64,000 bases of DNA from Hydrogenophilaceae bacterium (GTDB taxonomy: Bacteria; Pseudomonadota; Alphaproteobacteria; Caulobacterales; Aquidulcibacteraceae), in NCBI GenBank assembly GCA_013389015.1, contig JACAEE010000156.1, forward strand, positions 1 through 64,000, given 5' to 3'. Below are positions 35,501 to 44,833 of this stretch, in pieces. The position numbers and the translations under genes are program-made. The notes beneath the pieces are model-generated. The model saw nothing but the letters and a program-made list of their open reading frames with translations, made no database searches and was not told the origin of the DNA. The first letter of the stretch is position 1; every line of letters starts with the position of its first letter.

Positions 35501-38500
35501 GTGTCCGGCGAGGCTCTGGTAAAGCCCAGCTGTGTGCCGGTCCAGGTTCAAATGATGGAGTTCCACTTGCGCCTGCGTCCACGCAAGCGCTGCTGCGCGC
35601 TCGTACGCGGCAGAGTCATTGAGCTTGTCGACGAGGTGAAGAATATGTTCGCGCGTGTCCGCCGCCATAGTCCAGAATTGAAGGCGGCGAATTTCGCCCG
35701 GTTCGATGCGCAAGCGTCGCCGCAAGGAGAAAATCGGGTCGAGCGTTGCGCCAGTTGCACCCGACAATGGGGCGCCGCTGACGGCGCCAAGCGGCGCACG
35801 GACATCGCGCAAGCGACCGATGAACTTGGCGCGGTCGGTCTCGAAGTCGTGACGCCCGAGGCATTGGCCTTCAACGACCGCGAGGTGTGCAGCCCAGATC
35901 TCGGCCTCGCTCGGATCGCGGCGGCGTCTTGTCGCCAGCAATGCGCCGCCGGGCAGGCGCTGGGTCTCGATGAAGAGCTTGGAGAAGGCCGGATGGGCGA
36001 TATCCGCCCCCGCCGGCGCCAGCGCCAACTCCATGAAGGAGGTGACTTCAATTTCGCGCGCCCGCGAGCCGCAATTGCAGATGCTCAGACGGCGTACTTC
36101 AGCGTCATCTTCTTCAGATGCGATCACTTCGAGTTCAGTGGTGAGCCCGTCCGCTTCGCAGACGTACTCGGCCTTCTCTTCGGTAAAGGCGGCGCGGTGA
36201 TTGTGCTCGCTATGGCAGGCGGGCTGCAGCGTTGGCGACCAAAAGGCGCCGGTCTCGACATCTCTGAGATAGAGATAGCTGCCCCAATCGTCTCGCGTGG
36301 CGTCTTCGCGCCATCGCGTGATCATTCGCCCGCCCCAAGCGCTGTAGCCCGAGCCGGCAGCGCTCAGCATCACCTGATAGCGCCCGTTGGAGAGAAGATG
36401 CGTGGCGGGAGAGGCGCTCCATGGGCTCGGAGAACGCCGGTGCGGGGGGGATTGGGCAAGAGCGACGGCGTCGTTGCTTTGGGCGAGACTGGCGAATGCG
36501 GGAGGCTCGTGCGCTTCCCGAGGCGCGCGCTCCTGTAGCAACAGATCGAAGGCTTGGATGAGCGGATCGGCGTGGAACCAGGTTCTGAGCGCGCCATTGC
36601 AGACGGTGTTTGCGAGAGCGGTAATGATCATGCCTTGATGGTGGGACATGTAGGCGCGAACGATCTCTGCTCTCCGCCCGGCCGGGACGCGCTCTGGCGC
36701 AAAGTCGATGGCTTCATAAAAACCGAACCGCCCCGACGCGCCGATGTCAGCCAAACGCTCCAGATTGCGCATCGCAGCGCGTGGCGCGAACATGGCCGCG
36801 AGCGCTGTCGAATAGGGCGACACGACAAAATTATCGCCAAGGCCGCGCTTGAGGCCCAAACCCGGCACGCCGAAATTTGAATATTGGTAGGTTAGATCGA
36901 GGTCTCTAGCGTTGTAGGCGGATTCCGAAACTCCCCAAGGCGCTCGCCGCGCACGGCCATAATCAATCTGACGCTTGACGATGCGCTGGCTGGTCCGCCC
37001 GATCAGGCTTTCCTCGGGCTCGGCCATCACGAGGGCGGGCATCAGGTACTCGAACATGGACCCAGACCACGACACGAGCACCGCGCCGAACCCTGTGGGC
37101 GTAAGGGCGTGACTGAGCCGGAACCAGTGCTTGCTCGGGACGTCCCCTTTTGCGATGGCCAAGAGGCTGGCAAGGCGCGCCTCGGAGGCAAGCAAATCGT
37201 AGCAGCTAGGGTCGAGCGCCCCGTCTTGCTCGCGATAGCCGATCGACAGCAGCATGCGGTTGCGATCGAGGAGAAAGGCGAAGTCCATGCCGAGCGCGAG
37301 CGCGCGCAGCCGATCCGCCAGCGCCTCAAGCCGTGCGGGCAACTCGTCATGCTTCGGCTCGGCAAGCTCTCGCAATTGCCGCTCGATGCCGGAGGCCGCG
37401 GCGTTCAACCAAAACAGAATCTCGTTGCCGCTATCATCGGCGGGTTCGAGTGAGCGCACCGCCTCGCGGGCGACGGCCACGCCCGCAAGCAATGCGCCAA
37501 GCCGGCTCACATCTCTTACGCCGGTGCTTTGAAGTGTCGCAAACTCAGCCTCCAGGCCTTGCAGGTCGGCATCGAGCTGCGATCCGCCAACTCCGGAGGC
37601 CCGCGCCTCACGTCGCGCAAGAGCGAGCGCCTCGACATCGAAGCCTGGGTCGACGGCGTCATGCTTCCAGTCGAGGCAGGCCTGGGCGACTGTCAGCAGG
37701 TGGCCCGCGAGATTGCCGCTATCGACCGTCGACACGTAACGCGGCTCAAGCGGCTGAAGATTGTGCGTGTCGTACCAATTGTAGAAGTGGCCGCGACAGC
37801 GCTTGAGCTTGTCGAGCGTTGCGAGCGTCGCCTCCAGACGATCGGCCGCCTCGCGCACGCTGATCCAGCCAAAACGGCGTACGGCCGCTGTCGAGAGCAG
37901 GTAGAGGCCGATGTTGGTCGGCGATGTGCGATGGGCGGCGGCGGGTTCGGGCGTTTCCTGAAAATTGTCCGGCGGGAGCAGGTTGTGCTCCGCCGTCACG
38001 AACGTTTCGAAGTAGCGCCAGGTTTTCCGCGCGATGAGTCGGAAGGCGGCCGCATCGGCCGCTGAGAGCAGCCGTGCCCTGGGCTCGGGTCGCGGCCGGC
38101 TGGCCCACAACGCGATGGCTGGCGAAGCGACCCACAGAAGCGCAAACGCGATCGGCATTACGCTGGGCGGAGAATCGCGACCGAGCACGGCGATTGCGGC
38201 GGCGACGAGGGCGACAACAAGGGCGCCGCTCATTGCCGCATAATAGCTCGCGAGGTTCGCACGCCCTCCGAATGAAGCCTGGGCTGCGGGGGTCCATTCG
38301 AGCAGCTTTCTGCGCGTCATCAGCCGCAGCAAGGTGCGCAAGACAGCGTCGCTCATGAGCCACGCTTGATGGGCGAGTAGCACAAGCGAAAGCAGCCATT
38401 GCGCGGATGCCATTTGGAGATCGGCGGCGAGCGAACGCAGGTGATGAGTAAACGAATTGCTGCGCCAATGCGGGGCTGCGGCAATGACGGGAAGGAAGGG

Positions 38501-41134
38501 CGGCACGGCCAGCGCTGCTAGGATGAACACTGTCCAGACGAAGGAGGCTTCACGCGGGAGCGCAAATCCGGCGAGGAGCGCAGCGACCGCCAAAGGCGCC
38601 GACATGGTGCGGCGCAGATTGTCGAGCATTTTGAAGCGGCCGGCGGGGGAGACGCCCAATTCGCCGTCGACGCCGGCTCTGGCGAGGCCTAGGATCCAGG
38701 GCGTAAGCTGCCAATCTCCGCGCGCCCAGCGATGGTGTCTTAACGCCGCCACTTCATAGCGCGCCGGGAATTCCTCGACGAATTCAACGTCGGACGCCAG
38801 GCCCGAGCGAGCAAAGTCACCTTCGAAAAGGTCGTGGCTTAGCAAAGCCCCCTCGGGAACGCGTCCCTTCAACGCCTTTCGGAAGGCGTCCACGTCGTAG
38901 ATGCCTTTGCCCGTGTAAGAGCCCTCGCCCAGGAGGTCCTGATAGACATCCGACGCGGCCGCCGCGTAAGGATCGATTCCGATAAAACTGGAAAAGATGG
39001 ACAGCAGCGGCGTCGCCCGCTCGCCAACAGGCATGGCCGGCGTGATCCGAGGCTGCAGGATCGCATAGCCCTCGACGACGCGCCGGCTGTTCTTGTCGAT
39101 ACGGGGCGCGTTCAAGGGATGGGCCATCTTGCCGATGAGACGCGCAATCGCTTCCGGCGCCAGGCGTGTGTCTGCATCGAGGGTTATGACATAGCGAACA
39201 TCTGGGGGCACGTGTGCCGTCTGGCCGGCGACGGCGACAAAGCTTGTGTCCTTTGCCCCGCGCAACAGCTCGTTGAGCTCAATGAGCTTGCCGCGCTTGC
39301 GCTCCCATCCCATCCATTTGCGCTCGCTGGCGCTCCACATCCGCCTGCGGTGCAGCAACAAGAACCGATCGCACTCGCTATCGCTCGGATGGCGCTTGTT
39401 AAGCGCGCCAATTGCGTCGGCCGCGCCATCGAGCAGTTTGTTGTCGCCTTCGGCGTGCGCGGCTCGCGCGTCGGTCCAGTCGGAAAGCAGGGCGAAGTAG
39501 ATCTCGCCCTTCGGGCTTGAGAGATAGTGAGCCTCAAGGCTTTCAATCTGCGCCTCGACCGCCGAAGGCGATGAAAGCATCATCGGCACGACCACCATTG
39601 TACGCAGCTCGGGAGGAACGGCGCCGGCTAGCTCCATGCTGGGCAAGAGGCTGGCTCGTAGGCCCCGCGTGATCAGGTGGTTGACGACGCAGACCGCGGC
39701 GTCGATGGCCGGAATGGCGCCTAAGAGGCCAAGCGCGACAAGCCAGCGCCAGTCTGCGCCCGCCGCCGCTAGGAGGCTTAGAGGGAGCGCCAGCAGGAGC
39801 GCGCTTAGGATCGAACCCGCGCCGACATAGCCGCCGATGCCGAGCGCTCTCACGATGCGCGCGGGCCAAGTGTCGATGGAGGGCTTAAAGCCTAGCGCGC
39901 GCTCAAATGGACGCCGGCCTCTGCCAATCAGATAATATCCCGGATCGGCGTAGCGCGCATCTTGCGGCGCAGCCGGTGCAGGCGCGTCTGCGGCTGCGGC
40001 GACAGCGCCAGCAGCAATTTCGATCTCACTGTGCTCAGCGCCTCTGGCGATTTCTTCGATCGCGGTGCGGTAGAGATTGCGCGTCGGGAAGTCCATGCGC
40101 GCATAGCCGGGCGAAGCCCTCAGGACGTCATCGACAAGACTCATGCGCTCGACGAGATCGCGCCAGTCCACATCACCGATGAAGCGCATGCTGGTGACAA
40201 TGTTGCGGACGAGAATCGTAGCGCTGATTTCGCGTTGCTGCTCGGCGCGGACGGCGTCATCGACGCTCGTCCTCTCGAACGCCATGCGCTCGTCCAGCCA
40301 GCTTAGGGCCGGTGCAACGCTTTGGCTCTGATCGCGCAAGCGCAGAGCAAGCTCGACGACGAAGCTGTCTTCGAGCCGTTGTGTCCGCAATCCGGCAAGC
40401 GCGTTCGTCAGCGCGTCAGGTCCTTGGGTCGCCGCGTGGAGCAGGCGCTCGGCGCTCGCCGCTGCGCGGGCGCGCGCCTCGCGCGCGGAAAGAAAGGAGG
40501 CCGCGCAACGGCGCATGTTCTCAACCAACAGAATGCGCAACGTAATTGGGATCGCCCAAAGTTCGCCGATAGTCAGCGGCCGGATCTGCTGATAGGCGCG
40601 GACAAAGCGGCAGAGCAGGTCCGGGTCGAAACGGCTGGCGCTATGCGCAATGTAGGTCCAGGCGACGGATAAGATGCGTGGATAGCCCTTAAGCGGGCCG
40701 TCGGCGAGTTTCGGCAGGCGGCGATAGAAACCCGCGGGCAAATCGACGCGAATATCCCGAATCTGACGCTCGACGATGTGATAATTGTCGATCAGCCATT
40801 CGCTCGCGGGTGAGACCGTCTCGCGCGCGGCGGCGGCGCGCGCAAGCAGGTCATAGGCTTGGCGCAACGCTGCTGCGTTGTCGTCGAGGCGCCTTGCCAG
40901 CGCCCGATGGCGGGGCGCACCCGAGACGACGGCATAGGCGCCTGCGGCGTTGCGCCCCTGCTGCTCCAGTTTTTCGGCGCTAAAGAGCTCGGCTTCGATT
41001 GGAGCTGCATCGGCCCATGGCGAGGCGCTGACGGCCATCGCCGCCACTGCGTCCGAGACGCTTCGCCGAATCGAGAAGAATTCGCTGGCGAGGAGTTCCT
41101 CTTTCGGTCGGCTCTCCACGCCGACCCGCTTCAT
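32540..41134 (-). CDS. ndvB: Cyclic beta-1,2-glucan synthase (NdvB/ChvB/Cgs)
   Basis: A 2864-aa inner-membrane enzyme, normal for the family. It makes cyclic beta-1,2-glucan from UDP-glucose for the periplasm (osmotic and envelope functions). The N-terminal ~430 residues are cytosolic. Membrane segments follow (ILSALLLALPLSLLAAAG). The GT84 domain has YVITLDADTRLAPEA, GEGSYTGKGIYDVDAF and HHRWARGDWQLTPW. More helices and a glycoamylase-like domain come next. Two GH94-type halves follow, with IGGGDWNDGFNRVG and YPAGVRENGGQYTHAAAW. ATG 41134 overlaps the upstream small ORF stop (ATGA), so I prefer it to TTG 41164. No frameshift seen over 8.6 kb. Confidence 0.95.
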   Translation of the reverse strand: MKRVGVESRPKEELLASEFFSIRRSVSDAVAAMAVSASPWADAAPIEAELFSAEKLEQQGRNAAGAYAVVSGAPRHRALARRLDDNAAALRQAYDLLARAAAARETVSPASEWLIDNYHIVERQIRDIRVDLPAGFYRRLPKLADGPLKGYPRILSVAWTYIAHSASRFDPDLLCRFVRAYQQIRPLTIGELWAIPITLRILLVENMRRCAASFLSAREARARAAASAERLLHAATQGPDALTNALAGLRTQRLEDSFVVELALRLRDQSQSVAPALSWLDERMAFERTSVDDAVRAEQQREISATILVRNIVTSMRFIGDVDWRDLVERMSLVDDVLRASPGYARMDFPTRNLYRTAIEEIARGAEHSEIEIAAGAVAAAADAPAPAAPQDARYADPGYYLIGRGRRPFERALGFKPSIDTWPARIVRALGIGGYVGAGSILSALLLALPLSLLAAAGADWRWLVALGLLGAIPAIDAAVCVVNHLITRGLRASLLPSMELAGAVPPELRTMVVVPMMLSSPSAVEAQIESLEAHYLSSPKGEIYFALLSDWTDARAAHAEGDNKLLDGAADAIGALNKRHPSDSECDRFLLLHRRRMWSASERKWMGWERKRGKLIELNELLRGAKDTSFVAVAGQTAHVPPDVRYVITLDADTRLAPEAIARLIGKMAHPLNAPRIDKNSRRVVEGYAILQPRITPAMPVGERATPLLSIFSSFIGIDPYAAAASDVYQDLLGEGSYTGKGIYDVDAFRKALKGRVPEGALLSHDLFEGDFARSGLASDVEFVEEFPARYEVAALRHHRWARGDWQLTPWILGLARAGVDGELGVSPAGRFKMLDNLRRTMSAPLAVAALLAGFALPREASFVWTVFILAALAVPPFLPVIAAAPHWRSNSFTHHLRSLAADLQMASAQWLLSLVLLAHQAWLMSDAVLRTLLRLMTRRKLLEWTPAAQASFGGRANLASYYAAMSGALVVALVAAAIAVLGRDSPPSVMPIAFALLWVASPAIALWASRPRPEPRARLLSAADAAAFRLIARKTWRYFETFVTAEHNLLPPDNFQETPEPAAAHRTSPTNIGLYLLSTAAVRRFGWISVREAADRLEATLATLDKLKRCRGHFYNWYDTHNLQPLEPRYVSTVDSGNLAGHLLTVAQACLDWKHDAVDPGFDVEALALARREARASGVGGSQLDADLQGLEAEFATLQSTGVRDVSRLGALLAGVAVAREAVRSLEPADDSGNEILFWLNAAASGIERQLRELAEPKHDELPARLEALADRLRALALGMDFAFLLDRNRMLLSIGYREQDGALDPSCYDLLASEARLASLLAIAKGDVPSKHWFRLSHALTPTGFGAVLVSWSGSMFEYLMPALVMAEPEESLIGRTSQRIVKRQIDYGRARRAPWGVSESAYNARDLDLTYQYSNFGVPGLGLKRGLGDNFVVSPYSTALAAMFAPRAAMRNLERLADIGASGRFGFYEAIDFAPERVPAGRRAEIVRAYMSHHQGMIITALANTVCNGALRTWFHADPLIQAFDLLLQERAPREAHEPPAFASLAQSNDAVALAQSPPHRRSPSPWSASPATHLLSNGRYQVMLSAAGSGYSAWGGRMITRWREDATRDDWGSYLYLRDVETGAFWSPTLQPACHSEHNHRAAFTEEKAEYVCEADGLTTELEVIASEEDDAEVRRLSICNCGSRAREIEVTSFMELALAPAGADIAHPAFSKLFIETQRLPGGALLATRRRRDPSEAEIWAAHLAVVEGQCLGRHDFETDRAKFIGRLRDVRAPLGAVSGAPLSGATGATLDPIFSLRRRLRIEPGEIRRLQFWTMAADTREHILHLVDKLNDSAAYERAAALAWTQAQVELHHLNLDRHTAGLYQSLAGHLIYANSAMRARPEVIAEGRAEQSVLWSLGLSGDLPIMLVEMSEPQQIGLVEDALQAFEYLQTKRLAFDLVIINARGASYQQDLQFAIENAVRTSQARPRIGGDPPAGQVYLLRTDLISPEARAALEAAARVVFRGEAGRLAQQLRRRIETEHHGVRCAHAGAPAAALAAPARAPDLDYFNGFGGFAENGEYVIALAPGQATPAPWINVVANQSFGFLVSEAGASFAWSQNSRERQITPWSNDPIGDAAGQAIFIRDRDTGELWSPTPAPMRDEGAAYVIRHGHGYSRFEHQSRGIKLALTEYVPLSDPVKVSRLHIANTTDRPRTLSITAYLEWVLGASRGAAQPFTVTERCPNTGAILASNRWRTAFKERVAFADLGGRQQSWTGDRREFIGRNGSLSSPAAVVNGAPLSGRLGAAFDPCAALEATIELAPGRSEEIVLLTGDADSASQASDLVARYRSADLDAVLAEAREFWREFLSAVEVKTPDRSFDLMMNGRLLYQTLACRMWARSGLYQASGAFGFRDQLQDVMAIAAFKPEIARAHIIAAAARQFPEGDVQHWWLPETGQGVRTRISDDRLWLAHAVVHFLNVTGDGALLDEDIPFLEGPALAPGQPEAFFSPKTLSGTASLYEHCARALDASLAVGSHGLPLIGGGDWNDGFNRVGLAGAGESVWLGWFLYAALDQFAPIAEARGDAARTARWRAHACALSAALEQEAWDGDWYKRGWFDDGAPLGSAASEECRIDAIAQSWAVLSGAGDPNRAERAMASLERDLIRPQENIALLFAPPFDSGPQDPGYIKGYPAGVRENGGQYTHAAAWSVMAFAALGQGDKAAALFWMLNPINHARTRADAHRYKVEPYATAADIYGGPHHPGRGGWSWYTGSAGVLFRAGLESILGVRIEGARLRIDPCIPATWPGFQLSLRIRDARFKVSVDNPDGVSSGVACAVFDGTGIGSGPADIPIEAGDHHIELTLGAIAPHTHPPAGA

Positions 41135-41376
41135 TGCGCCCGCAATTCGCGCCGCGAGGCCCAAACGTAACCTCGTGCCGCGATCGCGGGAGCCGCGAGG
41201 CGCTGGGCCTCTGGATCTTGCTCGATTATGATGGCGACCGCTTGGCCATTGCGCCGAAGAGCCTCAGCCATACGTTGGGCCTGCTCGACCGCTGCCAGCT
41301 GCGAGCGACATGGCGCGATGAGGGCGTCGCCGAGTTTGACCGTCCAGCCGTACTCGCCCTTGGCGACCTTGAACAT
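41131..41376 (-). CDS. Small DUF2188-like protein coupled to ndvB
   Basis: An 81-aa soluble protein: MFKVAKGEYGWTVKLGDALI, then AAVEQAQRMAEALRRNGQAV, reminiscent of DUF2188-type proteins that read a query-like 'W-x-V-K' strand then an alpha helix. Its stop overlaps the glucan synthase start (ATGA). The alternative GTG is two codons upstream. Function unknown; a regulatory partner of the synthase is speculation from coupling. Confidence 0.6.
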   Translation of the reverse strand: MFKVAKGEYGWTVKLGDALIAPCRSQLAAVEQAQRMAEALRRNGQAVAIIIEQDPEAQRLAAPAIAARGYVWASRRELRAQ

Positions 41377-41728
41377 ATGCACGTGCCCGTCTCCCCGGGA
41401 TCTGCGCCGCTACGGGCGCGTCCGCTGCCCGCCCCGGCGGGCAGGGCTCTCTTCTTCCCCACGCATATCTTCTTTTACGCATCCCAGCGGCGGCGCCCTG
41501 ATTGGCTCAAGCGGCGCTTGCCGCAAGCGGCTGCAAGCGCCGGCGTTGACAAGGGGAACGCCGCTGGGATGCGTAAAGGGGACGGAATAGCAGGGCGGTC
41601 GCCAGTGATCAGTTCGGCCAGGCGGCGCGTGCGCCGTCGTTGCAGGCGCCGAGGCCGCCGGGATATCGATACGCGCGCCGCGCGGGCGCTATGGGTCGAA
41701 GCTGAAGTGGCTTCAAGGAGCGTCCAGC
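41377..41728. other. divergent intergenic region with hairpins
   Basis: About 350 bases between the minus-strand ndvB operon and the plus-strand ATPase. It contains CTGCCCGCC-CC-GGCGGGCAG (41425-41444), the 104-bp inverted-repeat element listed separately, and a consensus TTGACA at 41546-41551 without a good -10 at 17 bp. CAAGGAGCG precedes the ATPase ATG. No protein gene is supported. Confidence 0.5.
41474..41577. repeat. 104-bp element with perfect 19-bp terminal inverted repeats
   Basis: TTTACGCATCCCAGCGGCG (41474-41492) is exactly complementary to CGCCGCTGGGATGCGTAAA (41559-41577). Inside lie further stems: GGCGCTTG/CAAGCGCC (41513-41541), CCGCAAGCGG, and GGCGTT/AACGCC (41542-41562), which would compete with the outer stem. 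No target-site duplication is obvious. It may be a MITE-like or REP-like element or a structured regulatory leader. Confidence 0.7.
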
Positions 41729-44083
41729 ATGAAAACGGAAACCCTGCTGCTCGACGATGTCGTGACGCCGCTCGATCCCCTCGTGATCGAAAAGCGCCTC
41801 AGCGGCGTCGCCGGCGTGACTGGCGCGCGCGCCCACTTCGGCGCTGGCACGGTGACCGTCGACTTCGATCCGAGCCAGACCAGCATTGACGCGTTACGTC
41901 GCGAGATCAGCGCCTGCGGCTTTCACTGCGACGGCCTCGCTATGCCCCAGCATCTATGTCCCCATGATAAGAGCGAGCATGCGCGCCATCGAGGCCACGC
42001 GCCAGTCAAAGCGGACGCTGCGGCGCACGATGAAATGGCTCACGAGATGGGGCATGGCGCGGGCATGGATATGGCGCAGATGGCCCGCGACATGCGCAAT
42101 CGTTTCCTCGTTGCGCTCGCTTTCTCAGTTCCGATCTTTCTGCTGGCGCCGATGGGGATGGACGCGATCCGGATCGATCCCCCCTTCGGTCTCGATCGCG
42201 ATTTGCTACTTTTCATCCTCGCTTCGGGCGCGATCATCTATCCAGGCTGGCCGTTTTTCACAGCGGCCGTCCGGGCGCTGCGGCGCGGCGTCTTCAACAT
42301 GGCCGTGCTGGTGCTCTTGAGCGTCGGCGCTGGTTATTTCTTCTCGCTCGGCTCCACGTTCGTTTGGGGCGGGGCGCAATTCTACGAAGCGGCTTCGGTT
42401 CTGTTGGTCTTCATCCTTTTGGGCCATTGGCTCGAAATGCGCGCCCGCGCCGGCGCCTCCGACGCCATCCGCAAACTGATGGATCTGGCCCCGCCGAAAG
42501 CGGTCGTCGTGCGCGACGGTCAGGAGCGGGAAGTGCCGACCGCTGAGGTTTTGGTCGGCGACATTGTCGTTGTCCGTCCGGGTGGCAAGGTTCCCGTTGA
42601 CGGCGTCGTCCTTGAAGGCCGATCGGACGTTGATGAGTCGATGCTGACGGGAGAGTCGCTTCCCGTCACCAAGGACGCTGGCGACGCCGTCATCGGCGGC
42701 ACGATCAACAAGGGGGGCATGATCCGCTATCGCGCCACCAAAGTCGGCGCCAACACCGCGCTCGCACAAATCGTCAAGCTCGTGCAAGAAGCGCAGAACT
42801 CAAAGGCGCCGGCGCAATTGCTGGCCGACCGCGCTTCGCAATGGCTCGTCATCGCCGCCATCCTCATCGGCCTTGCGACCTTTTCAGTTTGGTTCTTCGT
42901 GCTAGGCCAGCCTGTCTTGTTCGCGCTGACGCTGACGATAACGGTCTTGGTGATCGCGTGTCCGGATGCGCTTGGCTTGGCGACGCCTATGGCGATCATG
43001 GTGGGGACCGGCATCGGCGCCCGCCACGGCATCCTCATCAAGAACGCCGTGGCGCTTGAAGAATCCGCCAAGCTCGACGTCGTCATCTTCGACAAGACCG
43101 GCACGTTGACCATGGGCGAGCCCAAGGTGGTGGAAGTGGTGACGGCGCCCGGCCGCGAAGAGGGCGAGGTTTTGGCTGCCGCCGCCGCTGTGGAACGCGG
43201 TTCAGAGCATCATATTGCTGTGGCGGTGCTGGAGCGCGCAAAGGGCTTGAGCCAGCTGGAGGCGAGCGATTTCTCCGCCTTCGAGGGCAAAGGCGTGCGC
43301 GCCCGCGTCGGCGGACGCACCATCCTCGCCGGCAACGCCATGCTGATGCAGGACAACGCCGTGACGTTTGGAGCGCTGGCGGCAGAGACTGCCCGTCTGC
43401 AAGGGTCGGGCAGAACCGTCGCCTACATTGCCGAGGACGGCGAACTCATCGGCCTCATCGCCATCGCCGATGCGCCGCGGCCCACATCCGCGGCTGCAAT
43501 CGCGCGGCTCAAGAAACGCGGCGTCGAAGTGGCGATGATCACGGGCGACAACGAAGCTACGGCCACGCGCATCGCGCGCGAACTCGGCGTCGACACGGTG
43601 TTGGCCAACGTGCTGCCGGGCCAGAAGGCGAGCAAGGTTAAGGAATTGCAGGCGGGCGGACGCAAGGTCGCCATGGTCGGAGACGGGGTCAATGACGCGC
43701 CGGCGTTGACCCAAGCCGATGTCGGCTTCGCCATTGGCGCAGGCACCGATGTGGCGATGGAGAGCGCCGATGTCGTGCTTATGCGAGACGACCCGTACGA
43801 CGTTGTGCGCGCCATCGAATTGTCACGAGCGACATTGGCCAAGATGCACCAAAACCTCTGGTGGGCGGTGGGCTACAATGTCATCGCCTTTCCATTGGCG
43901 GCGGGACTTTTCTATCCCTTTACTTTGAGTCCGGAAATCGCCGCGCTTTCGATGTCTGGCAGCTCGGTTATCGTTGCGCTCAATGCGCTGTTGTTGAAGA
44001 CTGTACGGCTTGAGGCCGAGGCTCCTTCGGGGGCGCCGATGGAGCAGGCGAACGCGCATGCCCCGCGGACGGCGCCAGTTTGA
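41729..44083 (+). CDS. Heavy-metal P1B ATPase with CPD motif and degenerate HMA domain
   Basis: A 784-aa metal pump. The N-terminal HMA-like fold ([20 protein letters not shown]) lacks the CxxC. A His/Met-rich linker follows ([19 protein letters not shown]). TGES is in [12 protein letters not shown]. The transmembrane metal motif reads [20 protein letters not shown] near residue 410, a CPD instead of the CPC of Cu(I) pumps. DKTGT near 455 and GDGVNDAP near 650 are intact, as is SEHHIAV in place of SEHP. Metal specificity is uncertain: copper by family annotation habit, but the CPD site argues for caution. The downstream sigma factor gene may be its regulator. Confidence 0.9.
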   Translation: MKTETLLLDDVVTPLDPLVIEKRLSGVAGVTGARAHFGAGTVTVDFDPSQTSIDALRREISACGFHCDGLAMPQHLCPHDKSEHARHRGHAPVKADAAAHDEMAHEMGHGAGMDMAQMARDMRNRFLVALAFSVPIFLLAPMGMDAIRIDPPFGLDRDLLLFILASGAIIYPGWPFFTAAVRALRRGVFNMAVLVLLSVGAGYFFSLGSTFVWGGAQFYEAASVLLVFILLGHWLEMRARAGASDAIRKLMDLAPPKAVVVRDGQEREVPTAEVLVGDIVVVRPGGKVPVDGVVLEGRSDVDESMLTGESLPVTKDAGDAVIGGTINKGGMIRYRATKVGANTALAQIVKLVQEAQNSKAPAQLLADRASQWLVIAAILIGLATFSVWFFVLGQPVLFALTLTITVLVIACPDALGLATPMAIMVGTGIGARHGILIKNAVALEESAKLDVVIFDKTGTLTMGEPKVVEVVTAPGREEGEVLAAAAAVERGSEHHIAVAVLERAKGLSQLEASDFSAFEGKGVRARVGGRTILAGNAMLMQDNAVTFGALAAETARLQGSGRTVAYIAEDGELIGLIAIADAPRPTSAAAIARLKKRGVEVAMITGDNEATATRIARELGVDTVLANVLPGQKASKVKELQAGGRKVAMVGDGVNDAPALTQADVGFAIGAGTDVAMESADVVLMRDDPYDVVRAIELSRATLAKMHQNLWWAVGYNVIAFPLAAGLFYPFTLSPEIAALSMSGSSVIVALNALLLKTVRLEAEAPSGAPMEQANAHAPRTAPV

Positions 44084-44136
44084 ACCGCAGCCTGTCGCTG
44101 GGCCGGCGATCGCGCATCGTAGGTAAGGATGCGGGA

Positions 44137-44736
44137 ATGGCGCAGAACAAGCAGCGAAGCGCGCTCGATGATGCAGCGCGCCGGGTGATGGTGGAGGTGC
44201 AACGCGACTTGCTGCGCTTTCTTACCCGTCAGCTCCGCGACGCGGATGAGGCGCGCGACGTCTTGCACGACTTCTACACAAGGGTGCTGTCGCGCATCGA
44301 CGACGTTCGTGATAGCGAAAAGCTGAGAGGCTGGATGGGCCGGGTGCTTCATTCCGTTCTGGCCGACCATTTCAGGCGCCGTGCGCGACGTAGGCACGCC
44401 GAGGCCGAGCAGGCGCGTGAAGAGACCAGCGATGTCCCAGCGTGGGAAGAGGAGCTGGACGCAGCGGTCTGCAATTGTCTCTATAAGCTCTTGCCGACCT
44501 TGCGTCCCGCTTACGCAGACATTTTATGGCGCGCGGATCTGATCGGCCAAAGCCGCGCGGAAATTGCGGCCGCGCTGGGCATTGACGAGGCCAATGTGCG
44601 CGTGCGGCTGCATCGGGCGCGGCTGGCGCTAAAGCAACGTTTGATTGACACCTGCCACACCTGCCCCGAGCACGGCTTTCTCGATTGCGGCTGCGACCGC
44701 GCCGTCGAAATGCGCGCCGGCCTCCCCGACCGATAG
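44137..44736 (+). CDS. ECF-type sigma factor with cysteine-rich C-terminus
   Basis: A 199-aa sigma factor. Region 2: LLRFLTRQLRDADEARDVLH and GWMGRVLHSVLADHFRRRAR. Region 4: EIAAALGIDEANVRVRLHRA. It ends DTCHTCPEHGFLDCGCDRA, and CNC lies between the domains (DAAVCNCLYKLL), giving six cysteines. A Cys-rich end resembles the copper-sensing CorE sigma factors of Myxococcus, which sense metal without an anti-sigma factor; homology to CorE is not established here. ATG 44137 with AAGGA upstream is chosen; a TTG overlapping the ATPase stop (44080) is the alternative. It immediately follows the CPD ATPase. Confidence 0.82.
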   Translation: MAQNKQRSALDDAARRVMVEVQRDLLRFLTRQLRDADEARDVLHDFYTRVLSRIDDVRDSEKLRGWMGRVLHSVLADHFRRRARRRHAEAEQAREETSDVPAWEEELDAAVCNCLYKLLPTLRPAYADILWRADLIGQSRAEIAAALGIDEANVRVRLHRARLALKQRLIDTCHTCPEHGFLDCGCDRAVEMRAGLPDR

Positions 44737-44833
44737 AGCCCCGCTGTAACGCCGCGCCGCGCAAAGCGTCTCTTCATGAGCGCGGGGAGTTTCAGCCCGA
44801 TCCTGGCTTTCCGCTGCGTTCCTAGAGGCCAGG

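Noticed and set aside
41546-41575. Sigma-70 promoter with TTGACA in the 104-bp element
   Set aside because: The -35 is perfect but no acceptable -10 lies at 16-18 bp.
41474-41577. Integron attC site
   Set aside because: The stems do not end in the GTTRRRY/RYYYAAC core and no integron integrase or cassette array is present.
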